The translations under genes were made by a program, and so were the position numbers. Below the pieces are notes generated by a model that was not told the DNA's origin, searched no databases, and was given only the letters and a program-made list of their open reading frames with translations. From an uncultured Clostridia bacterium (GTDB taxonomy: Bacteria > Bacillota > Clostridia > TANB77 > CAG-508), in the NCBI GenBank assembly GCA_944386315.1, contig CALXAS010000028.1:1-12324 (forward strand): a DNA stretch of 12,324 nucleotides, given 5' to 3'. Positions 7,039 through 12,324 of the stretch are shown piece by piece (within the stretch, counting starts at the first letter, position 1; each line of letters begins with the position of its first letter).

Positions 7039-8676
7039 ATGAAAAGTAAAGAATTTTATAGAAAAATAAATGAATATATGAAAGAAATGAAAAAAGAAGA
7101 AATAGTAGATTTTGTAAGTAATATAATAAGAAAAATACCAGAAAGTAAATTTGAAGAAATTTTATGTATGATGAACATGGATAATAGATGTTTGAGTGAT
7201 ATTGAAATAAAGGATAAAATTAATGAATATAAGGAAAAATTCAAAGAAATCGAAGAAGGAAATTTGTATTTTTATGCAGAACAATATGAAGATTATTCTT
7301 ATGGTTGGGATGATTGGAAAATTGAATATTCTGATAAGGATAATTTAGGTGATATAATAAAAGATTCAGTAGGATATGCTGTTAATCTAGTAAATCATAA
7401 AAAATATAACTATGCAAAAGAGATTTTGGATATGATTTTAGAAACAAATTATCAAGCTTTTGATGAGGATATGGGAGAAAGTTTTGAAATTTCATTATCA
7501 GAGATGAGAGAATACGAATTAATATCTGTGAATATAGCAATAGTATGCTTATATATGATTTATGTTACTTATCAAATTTCTAATAATAAAGTAAAAGATA
7601 TATATCATTATTTCAAAAATAATCCTAATTTTAGGGATGTATCCATTGAAGATTCCTTTAAATTAGGAACTGAGAAATTAAGAGATTTAGATACTTTTTA
7701 TTTAGAATGGATAAATTTTTTATCTGGAATAAAAGGAGATATAGAGTATCGTTTATTAAGAGAAGCTCTTATTTATACTGATTATATAGGATATGAAAAA
7801 TACATAAATCAAATTACAAAGAATCAACCTAAAATTTATATGGATGTTTTTAATTACTTACAAGAAAAAAATAAAACGAATGAATTAATTGACTTGGGAA
7901 ATAAAGTATTAAAAACTATGGATAGTCATTTAAAAATAGGTAGCGATATAGCTTTATATTTGGCAAATATGGATACAGAAAACAAAGAAGAGTATATTTG
8001 TAAAGCTTTTACTTTTCATACAAATGTATTAAATTTACTAAGAATTATAAATAATGGATATTATGAAAAACATAAAGAGGATATAAAAAGTAAAATAATA
8101 TATACTAATACTCAAGAGTGTAAAGAAATAAATATAATTGACAAAAAAACATATTATTTATTACAGTTTTTTATAGGAAATTTTGAAATATTTTTTCAGG
8201 AAAGTATTAAGCACAAAGAGTTACTTGGTTGGACAAATTCTTTTGAAAAAATAGCAGTTTATCTGTGGTTATTATTATTAAATGAAAATAATGAGAAAAC
8301 AAAGAGTTTTTCAAAAATAATCTCCTATATTTTTTCAGATATAGGATATTGTGAAAAAGAAAATCAATTTTTAAATAATAATATGGATGAAATATGGAAG
8401 AAATGGAAAAGTAATTTTAAAATAGATGAAAAAATAAAAAGCAAAGTAATAAAATGGTTAGAAGTACTAATAGAAAATAGAGTAGAAGCTATTTTGCAAG
8501 GTAACTATAGAAAATCATACAATAAAGTAGCATTATTAATAGTAGCTTATGGTGAAATGATTGCATCACAAAATTTAGGAACAAAAGAAGAATATATTAG
8601 ATATTATATGAATAAGTATGCAAGACGTTCTGCCTTTAGAAGGGAATTAAATGAATTAACTTTAAATTTTATGTAA
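7039..8676 (+). CDS. Large helical protein of unknown function, very AT-rich gene
   Basis: I do not recognise this 545-residue protein. It is rich in Lys, Glu, Asn, Ile and Tyr and looks almost wholly alpha-helical. Helical-repeat-like stretches (NHKKYNYAKEILDMILETNY, then LIDLGNKVLKTMDSHLK) suggest a TPR- or HEAT-like solenoid. An acidic aromatic patch, YFYAEQYEDYSYGWDDW (78-94), stands out near the N-terminus. The end, with a Tyr-rich helix followed by YARRSAFRRELNEL, reminds me of the C-terminal parts of some SWIM-zinc-finger proteins, but I see no SWIM cysteine/histidine motif, so this is only an impression. There is no signal peptide. AGGAGA (7025-7030), 8 nt upstream, fixes the start. 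GC is about 22% in nine sampled lines, against about 32% for valS, which suggests recent transfer. A partner role in a defence or stress module is possible but not shown. Confidence 0.8.
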   Translation: MKSKEFYRKINEYMKEMKKEEIVDFVSNIIRKIPESKFEEILCMMNMDNRCLSDIEIKDKINEYKEKFKEIEEGNLYFYAEQYEDYSYGWDDWKIEYSDKDNLGDIIKDSVGYAVNLVNHKKYNYAKEILDMILETNYQAFDEDMGESFEISLSEMREYELISVNIAIVCLYMIYVTYQISNNKVKDIYHYFKNNPNFRDVSIEDSFKLGTEKLRDLDTFYLEWINFLSGIKGDIEYRLLREALIYTDYIGYEKYINQITKNQPKIYMDVFNYLQEKNKTNELIDLGNKVLKTMDSHLKIGSDIALYLANMDTENKEEYICKAFTFHTNVLNLLRIINNGYYEKHKEDIKSKIIYTNTQECKEINIIDKKTYYLLQFFIGNFEIFFQESIKHKELLGWTNSFEKIAVYLWLLLLNENNEKTKSFSKIISYIFSDIGYCEKENQFLNNNMDEIWKKWKSNFKIDEKIKSKVIKWLEVLIENRVEAILQGNYRKSYNKVALLIVAYGEMIASQNLGTKEEYIRYYMNKYARRSAFRRELNELTLNFM

Positions 8677-8689
8677 AATGGCATATAAT
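8661..8689 (+). promoter_or_regulatory. Possible SigA promoter of the broken Nudix gene
   Basis: TTTAAA (8661-8666) and a perfect TATAAT (8684-8689) lie 17 nt apart, across the end of the preceding gene. The -35 match is only moderate. Confidence 0.4.
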
Positions 8690-8758
8690 TAAAATATACA
8701 TATAAGTTGAAATGTGTATACTGATATCAGGATACGCAATAAAGATAAGGAGGTAAAC

Positions 8759-9090
8759 ATGGCAGAGTATATTGATGTCCTAAATGAGGATGGCGTAAAA
8801 ACAGGAGAAATTCTGACGAGAAAGGAAGTTCATGCAAAAGGATTATGGCATAGAGCAATTGTGATTGCCATAATCAACGAAAAAAATGAGATTCTTTTGC
8901 TCAATATTATGACTTTTTTATCTTGCGTAAAAACGGTATCAAAACCAAGCATATTCGTATGCAGGAATCAGAGGTGCAAGCTGTGAAGTTTGTAAATTTG
9001 ATTGAATTAGAGCAAATATTACAATCTGATAAGATTGTAAAGAGAGAACCTGTATACAATGCGTTACGCGATTATTTATATTGCTATTAA
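8759..9090 (+). pseudogene. Nudix hydrolase (isopentenyl-diphosphate-isomerase-like), Nudix box deleted
   Basis: The first 47 residues (MAEYIDVLNEDGVKTGEILT, then VHAKGLWHRAIVIAIINEKNEILL) match the start of IDI-like/YfcD-type Nudix proteins. AAGGAGG (8747-8753) fixes this start; the upstream in-frame extension lacks support. After EILLL the frame runs into an unrelated tail and stops at 8986. From about 8905 another frame reads YDFFILRKNGIKTKHIRMQE and continues to a natural end, ALRDYLYCY, with stop at 9088-9090, which is the C-terminal part of the same family. The middle, roughly 60 residues including the whole GX5EX7REUXEEXGU box, is absent. No catalytic function can remain. The deletion junction lies near 8900-8908. 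The two intact ends and intact ribosome binding site point to fairly recent loss. Confidence 0.85.
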
Positions 9091-9126
9091 TGCTTGGAAG
9101 CACTAACGAAAAGAAAGTATTTTTCT

Positions 9127-9160
9127 CCCTCTTTTCTAAAAAGAATAGAGGGTTCTTTTT
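9127..9160 (+). terminator. Intrinsic terminator after the Nudix remnant
   Basis: CCCTCT (9127-9132) pairs with AGAGGG (9147-9152). The stem extends inward through TTCT/AGAA past a T-T mismatch, and TTCTTTTT follows. It separates the Nudix unit from the sporulation operon. Confidence 0.75.
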
Positions 9161-9168
9161 ATGCAAAA

Positions 9169-9233
9169 ATGTCCCACTCATCCCTGACATTTTTGAGACA
9201 TGTCTCACTTAGACCCTGACTTAAATGGGACAT
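9169..9233. repeat. Tandem 31/32-bp repeat with central palindrome upstream of spoIIA
   Basis: Two head-to-tail units, 9169-9199 and 9200-9231, share ATGTC-CACT-A, then CCCTGAC, then TG-GAC. Across their junction is a perfect 14-bp palindrome, TGAGACATGTCTCA (9194-9207). The outer edges are also inverted: ATGTCCCA (9169-9176) and TGGGACAT (9226-9233), centred on nearly the same point. The block could be a binding site for a dimeric regulator, a folded RNA or a small dispersed repeat element. I cannot decide between these from one copy. Confidence 0.65.
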
Positions 9234-9244
9234 GGGAAGAATAA

Positions 9245-9262
9245 TGTCGAAAAAATGTCAAA
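9245..9262 (+). promoter_or_regulatory. Pair of Spo0A boxes upstream of the spoIIA operon
   Basis: TGTCGAA (9245-9251) is a perfect 0A box, and TGTCAAA (9256-9262) is a close variant starting 11 bp later, on the same face of the helix. Phosphorylated Spo0A activates spoIIA in Bacillus and Clostridia by family knowledge. The boxes lie about 30-45 bp upstream of the -35 element at 9291, a plausible activator position. Confidence 0.72.
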
Positions 9263-9290
9263 AATCGCTAAAACTTCTTAAATTTTGCTA

Positions 9291-9319
9291 TTGGAAAAAA
9301 TTACCATATGCAATATAAT
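9291..9319 (+). promoter_or_regulatory. Promoter of the spoIIA operon
   Basis: TTGGAA (9291-9296) and a perfect TATAAT (9314-9319) are 17 nt apart, which fits SigA. The same bases can be read less well as a SigH site (GGAAAA with GCAAT at 9310-9314). In B. subtilis spoIIA is SigH-dependent, so the sigma factor is not settled by sequence. Transcription should begin near 9326, before the GTG start of spoIIAA. Confidence 0.62.
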
Positions 9320-9358
9320 AACCTTAACAAACAAAAGGAAAAAAGGAGGAAAAAAGTT

Positions 9359-9673
9359 GTGAAGATTCAATATGATCCCAATGAAAAAGTACTCTTATTG
9401 CAAATAACAGAGGAGATAGACCATCACACAACAGAAAAGATAAGGAGGGAAGCGGACGATGAAATTGCAAGATTTATGCCTAGAAAAGTTATATTTGATT
9501 TTAGTAACGTCACTTTTATGGATAGTGCAGGAATAGGAATGATTATTGGCAGATATAAAATGGCGAAAATGTTAGGAGGCACCTTAGAAATGGTAAATGT
9601 AAGTCCTAGCATAAAAAAGATTTTTGAAATGAGTGGTGTAGTAAAAATTTGCCCTATTAGAGAGGCAAGTTAA
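9359..9673 (+). CDS. spoIIAA: Anti-sigma F factor antagonist SpoIIAA
   Basis: SpoIIAA is a STAS-domain protein. In its unphosphorylated form it binds the SpoIIAB complex and frees SigF in the forespore. The 104-residue length is typical. FMDSAGIGMIIGRYK carries Ser56 in the DS(S/A)G motif, the residue phosphorylated by SpoIIAB; VIFDFSNVTF is the preceding strand. I choose GTG at 9359 because AGGAGG (9344-9349) lies 9 nt upstream. An in-frame ATG at 9308 would overlap the -10 box and put the ribosome binding site inside the gene, so it is rejected. It is the first gene of the sporulation operon, and 69 nt separate it from spoIIAB, where B. subtilis has almost no gap. Confidence 0.94.
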   Translation: MKIQYDPNEKVLLLQITEEIDHHTTEKIRREADDEIARFMPRKVIFDFSNVTFMDSAGIGMIIGRYKMAKMLGGTLEMVNVSPSIKKIFEMSGVVKICPIREAS

Positions 9674-9708
9674 TCTAAATATACGGATGAGACTGGGAAA
9701 AACAATAG

Positions 9709-9729
9709 GTTGCTTAAAATACAAGCAAC
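9709..9729 (+). other. Hairpin in the spoIIAA-spoIIAB gap
   Basis: GTTGCTT (9709-9715) and AAGCAAC (9723-9729) form a perfect 7-bp stem with a 7-nt loop. It ends 2 nt before the spoIIAB AGGAGG (9732-9737). No T-run follows, so it is not a terminator. It might influence mRNA stability or ribosome access. Confidence 0.5.
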
Positions 9730-9742
9730 AAAGGAGGAAAAT

Positions 9743-10246
9743 GTGAAAAGTGTTTATGAAAATGAAATGAAATTGGAATTTATGAGTAAGTCTAATAATG
9801 AGGCTTTTGCCAGAATTAGTGTGGCAGCTTTTGCTTCTCAATTAGACCCAACCATTGAAGAATTAGCGGATATAAAAACTGCTGTATCTGAGGCAGTAAC
9901 AAATTGTATCATTCATGGGTATGAAGAAAAAGAAGGGATAATAAAAATAGAGTGCAGGCTGATAGCAAACACCATTATCATAGAAATAGCAGATACAGGA
10001 AAAGGAATAGAAAATATAGCGCTAGCTAAACAACCTTTATATACTTCTAAGCCAAATTTAGAAAGATCTGGTATGGGTTTTACCATTATGGAGAGCTTTA
10101 TGGATGAAGTACAAGTGGAATCTATTGTGGGATTAGGTACAAAGGTGACAATGAAGAAAATGATAAAAAAAGACGAGGTATCTAAAGAAGAAATAACAGA
10201 TGTATTAAATCAAATGAAGCAATCATCTTTTCCAATGAATAACTAA
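9743..10246 (+). CDS. spoIIAB: Anti-sigma F factor and serine kinase SpoIIAB
   Basis: SpoIIAB is a GHKL-fold kinase that holds SigF inactive and phosphorylates SpoIIAA. The GHKL boxes are visible: N box SEAVTNCIIHGY with Glu50 and Asn54, G1 box DTGKGI (84-89), and RSGMGFTIM (108-116) in the ATP lid and G2 region. LTTKP-like LYTSKPNLE precedes the lid. The start chosen is GTG at 9743, 5 nt after AGGAGG (9732-9737); an ATG at 9741 is out of frame, and an in-frame TTG at 9710 lacks a ribosome binding site. A later ATG at 9767 would begin near the usual B. subtilis start. At 167 residues it is about 20 longer than the B. subtilis protein; the extra is mainly a charged, helical C-terminal tail (KKDEVSKEEITDVLNQMKQ). 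It lies 18 nt before sigF. Confidence 0.95.
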   Translation: MKSVYENEMKLEFMSKSNNEAFARISVAAFASQLDPTIEELADIKTAVSEAVTNCIIHGYEEKEGIIKIECRLIANTIIIEIADTGKGIENIALAKQPLYTSKPNLERSGMGFTIMESFMDEVQVESIVGLGTKVTMKKMIKKDEVSKEEITDVLNQMKQSSFPMNN

Positions 10247-10264
10247 AGAGGAGAAGGATAGAGC

Positions 10265-10987
10265 ATGATTGAAAATGATGCAAAAGAAATATTAGAGGCT
10301 CAAAACGGTAATACAGAAGTTTTAGCGAGGTTGATAGAAAAAAATACAGGGCTTATTTGGAGTATTGTAAGGCGCTTTAAAGATAGGGGCTATGAACTAG
10401 AGGATTTATATCAAATTGGTAGTATCGGTTTTATAAAATCTATCAAACGTTTTGATATATCTTTTGATGTAAGGCTTTCTACTTATGCAGTTCCATACAT
10501 TCTAGGAGAAATTAAGCGTTTTATTCGTGATGATGGAAGTGTAAAAGTGAGTAGAAGTGTAAAAGAATTAGCAGCTAAAATTAGGGATATTCAAGCCAGA
10601 TATTTAAGGGAAAAAGGAGAAGAAATTTCTATTTCTGAAATGGCAAAGGAATTAAAAATTTCTAAAGAAGAAATTGCGGTTGCGCTAGATTCTTTAAATC
10701 CCACAGTTTCTATCTATGAGCAAATTTATTCAGATGAAGATGGAGGAATTCATTTAGCAGATAAATTAGATACAGGAGTAGATGAAGCAGAAAGTATTGT
10801 AGATAATTTGTCATTAAAAAATGCTATTTCTACTTTAGGCGAAAGAGAAAGACAGTTAATTATTTTGCGCTATTTTAGAAATAAAACACAAATGCAAGTG
10901 GCAAAAATATTGGGAGTAAGCCAAGTACAAGTTTCTAGAATGGAGAAAAAAATATTAGAACAAATGAAAACAAAATTAGCCATGTAA
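10265..10987 (+). CDS. sigF: Forespore-specific RNA polymerase sigma factor SigF (SpoIIAC)
   Basis: SigF is the first compartment-specific sporulation sigma factor and directs forespore transcription after asymmetric division. The 240 residues show region 2 (RGYELEDLYQIGSIGFIKSI at 41-60, then FDVRLSTYAVPYILGEIKRF), the DDGSVKVSRS segment (89-98), region 3 (about 100-145) and region 4 with a helix-turn-helix (QMQVAKILGVSQVQVSRMEK, about 209-228). SigF and SigG are close relatives; the position right after spoIIAA and spoIIAB identifies this one as SigF. GAGGAGAAGGA ends 6 nt before the ATG. The gene lies 18 nt after spoIIAB and 13 nt before spoIID. In B. subtilis spoIIAC is followed by spoVA genes instead. 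The protein looks complete. Confidence 0.95.
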   Translation: MIENDAKEILEAQNGNTEVLARLIEKNTGLIWSIVRRFKDRGYELEDLYQIGSIGFIKSIKRFDISFDVRLSTYAVPYILGEIKRFIRDDGSVKVSRSVKELAAKIRDIQARYLREKGEEISISEMAKELKISKEEIAVALDSLNPTVSIYEQIYSDEDGGIHLADKLDTGVDEAESIVDNLSLKNAISTLGERERQLIILRYFRNKTQMQVAKILGVSQVQVSRMEKKILEQMKTKLAM

Positions 10988-11000
10988 AGGAGTTCCTAGA

Positions 11001-12014
11001 ATGAAAAAAATAGGCTTATGTGTATTGGTATTTGTGATACTTTGTTTCCTACTTCCAGTAGTATTTACAAAACCGTTTCAAATAGCGGAGGCAAGTGGAC
11101 AAAATACAGAAAAAGAGGAAAACATAATAGAGGGGCAAACGGAGCAAGAGTATGATTATAAACAATATAATACCATTCAATTATTGCATGCTAGTACGGC
11201 AGAAGTAGAAGAGTTGCCTCTGGATACTTATTTATATGGAGTTGTTTCTAGCGAAATGCCAGCCTCTTTTGAAAAAGAAGCATTAAAAGCGCAAGCAGTA
11301 GTAGCAAGAACGTATACCATTTATAAAATACAAAATAATTCACAAAAACATGAGGGTGCAGATATTTGTGATAGTTCTGCTTGTTGTCAAGAATGGATTT
11401 CTAAAGAAGATAGGCTTGCCAAGTGGGAAGAAAGTACAAGGGAAGAATATTGGAATAAAATTGTAACTGCAGTAGAAGAAACGAAAGGGAAAATCATTAC
11501 TTATGAAGGAAAGCCAATTAATGCTTTCTTTCATGCCAATAGTGGTGGAAAAACAGAAACTACCTTAAACGTTTGGGGAGGCAGTGGTTATCCCTATTTG
11601 CAAACAGTAGCGACTACTGGAGAAGAAGGATATACCCAATATCAGTCAGAAGTAATATGCACAAAGCAGGAATTTACGGATAAAATAAAAGAGAAGCATA
11701 GTGATTTTACGATAGACTTTTCACAAGCAAACTGCATACAAGTATTAGAATATACAGATGGGGATAGAGTAAAGACCATTCAAATAGGAAATTTGAGCCT
11801 ATCAGGAGTAGAAATAAGGACAATATTTGGTTTAAAGTCTGCTAATTTTACGATTACAATAGAAGGGGATAATATAAAATTTTCTGTATTAGGTTATGGT
11901 CATGGCGTTGGAATGAGCCAAACAGGTGCAGATAGCATGGCGAAAGCGGGCAGTGATTATGTAGAGATTATCAAACATTTTTATACAGGAGTAGAAGTGG
12001 AAGATGTCTCATAA
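11001..12014 (+). CDS. spoIID: Stage II sporulation protein D, peptidoglycan lytic transglycosylase
   Basis: SpoIID is a membrane-anchored glycan-strand cleaving enzyme that works with SpoIIM and SpoIIP to thin septal peptidoglycan and drive engulfment. Residues 1-32 form a signal anchor (MKKIGLCVLVFVILCFLLPV). LYGVVSSEMPASFEKEALKA holds Glu85, the expected catalytic acid. HANSGG (178-183), WGGSGYPYL, and GYGHGVGMSQTGA (298-310) are the other family signatures. His117, Cys123 and Cys129 keep a HX5CX5C spacing like the zinc site reported for Clostridioides difficile SpoIID, as I recall it. AAAGGAG (10986-10992) overlaps the end of sigF and lies 8 nt before the ATG. In other spore formers spoIID is SigE-dependent in the mother cell; any separate promoter here would have to lie inside sigF. 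Confidence 0.95.
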   Translation: MKKIGLCVLVFVILCFLLPVVFTKPFQIAEASGQNTEKEENIIEGQTEQEYDYKQYNTIQLLHASTAEVEELPLDTYLYGVVSSEMPASFEKEALKAQAVVARTYTIYKIQNNSQKHEGADICDSSACCQEWISKEDRLAKWEESTREEYWNKIVTAVEETKGKIITYEGKPINAFFHANSGGKTETTLNVWGGSGYPYLQTVATTGEEGYTQYQSEVICTKQEFTDKIKEKHSDFTIDFSQANCIQVLEYTDGDRVKTIQIGNLSLSGVEIRTIFGLKSANFTITIEGDNIKFSVLGYGHGVGMSQTGADSMAKAGSDYVEIIKHFYTGVEVEDVS

Positions 12015-12020
12015 AAAAAT

Positions 12021-12048
12021 GTATAAAAGAGGAAAAACAGGAAATACT
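12021..12048 (+). promoter_or_regulatory. Probable SigF (forespore) promoter before the spoIIQ-like gene
   Basis: GTATA (12021-12025) matches the SigF -35 consensus GYWTA. GGAAATACT (12040-12048) matches the -10 consensus GGNNANANT at every fixed position. The spacer is 14 nt, about one shorter than typical. It lies in the 65-nt gap after spoIID and just before a strong ribosome binding site, exactly where a forespore promoter for spoIIQ would be expected. Confidence 0.62.
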
Positions 12049-12079
12049 CTAACTAAAGAAAAAATGAAGGAGGAGTAAT

Positions 12080-12324
12080 ATGAGACGACAAATGAGAAGA
12101 AATTATACAGATGAAAGAGAAAGCAAAAAAATGCTATATATAGCAGGAGGTGTATTATTACTTGCTATTGTTGCTTTTGTAGTTACTTTTATCATTTACA
12201 GTAATGTGATAACAGAAGAGAGTGAGCAACCAGAAACAACAATTACAGATTTAGCTACAACGAATGCAATTACATCACAAGCCAGTAGTTCCATAGGAAC
12301 AACAGTAAATGAAGTGGAACAATC
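12080..12324 (+). CDS. spoIIQ: Probable SpoIIQ, N-terminal part, cut by the window end
   Basis: Only 81 codons are visible. A short basic N-terminus (MRRQMRRNYTDERESKK) is followed by one membrane helix (about 18-40), then a Thr/Ser/Glu-rich linker that should be outside the membrane. That is the layout of SpoIIQ-type M23 peptidase-fold proteins, which sit in the forespore membrane and bind SpoIIIAH across the septum during engulfment. The catalytic-domain part is beyond the window, so the family is not proven. Support comes from the position directly after spoIID, as in B. subtilis and many Clostridia, and from the SigF-like promoter just upstream. AGGAGG (12068-12073) lies 6 nt before the ATG. 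Alternatives include another single-pass sporulation or cell-wall protein. Confidence 0.65.
   Translation, partial: MRRQMRRNYTDERESKKMLYIAGGVLLLAIVAFVVTFIIYSNVITEESEQPETTITDLATTNAITSQASSSIGTTVNEVEQ

Noticed and set aside
7012..9160. A repeat-flanked island containing the AT-rich orphan and the Nudix remnant
   Set aside because: I found no shared direct or inverted repeats between the two edges, and the two genes have different composition.
9308..9358. A longer SpoIIAA starting at ATG 9308
   Set aside because: This start overlaps the -10 box TATAAT and lies upstream of the likely transcription start, and AGGAGG would be inside the gene. The GTG at 9359 fits the family start and spacing.
10907..10933. 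A SigE promoter for spoIID inside the end of sigF (ATATT with GTACAAGT)
   Set aside because: Only parts of the -10 consensus match, and the bases encode the conserved helix-turn-helix of SigF, so the match is probably chance.
1..12324. CRISPR array, tRNA or rRNA genes, or an insertion sequence with transposase
   Set aside because: I saw no regular spaced repeats, no cloverleaf or rRNA signature, and no transposase or recombinase motifs on either strand.

Overview
The window looks like a chromosomal segment of an endospore-forming, low-GC Clostridia-type Firmicute. The evidence is AT-rich DNA (about 32% GC in sampled valS lines), strong AGGAGG ribosome binding sites, SigA promoters with 17-nt spacers, a T-box leader on valS, and a sporulation block in the order spoIIAA, spoIIAB, sigF, spoIID, then a probable spoIIQ. 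All genes are on the + strand. I cannot name a genus from the sequence.

Left part (1-2758): the 3' three quarters of recG, broken by a +1 frameshift near 1328-1333; an aldose 1-epimerase of the LacX type with its own SigA promoter; and a small two-helix membrane protein. Middle left (2740-3366): an MNT nucleotidyltransferase antitoxin gene and the remnant of its HEPN partner. They lie between two exact 24-bp direct repeats, as if a module of about 600 bp had been inserted at the end of the membrane-protein gene. The right-hand repeat copy supplies the -35 box of the next promoter. Then comes a single-gene unit of unknown function (3448-3915) that is clearly GC-richer than its neighbours (about 44%).

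Centre (3951-6985): a SigA promoter, a valine-type T-box riboswitch (specifier GTA, tRNA-end-binding UGGU) and valS, closed by a strong hairpin terminator. Right of centre (6983-9160): a very AT-rich gene (about 22% GC in sampled lines) for a 545-residue helical protein that I do not recognise, then a Nudix (isopentenyl-diphosphate-isomerase-like) gene that has lost its Nudix box by internal deletion, then a terminator.

Right part (9161-12324): an intergenic region with tandem 31/32-bp repeats and a 14-bp palindrome, two Spo0A boxes one helical turn apart, and a promoter in front of the spoIIA operon. SpoIIAA (anti-anti-sigma), SpoIIAB (anti-sigma kinase) and SigF form the partner-switching module that turns on forespore transcription. 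SpoIID (peptidoglycan lytic transglycosylase) and the probable SpoIIQ act in engulfment. A near-consensus SigF promoter sits just before the probable spoIIQ, so the sigma factor made here may drive its own neighbour.

Three separate genes (recG, the HEPN partner, the Nudix gene) are disrupted within 9 kb. The two internal deletions look like real decay. The recG frameshift could also be a sequencing or assembly error.
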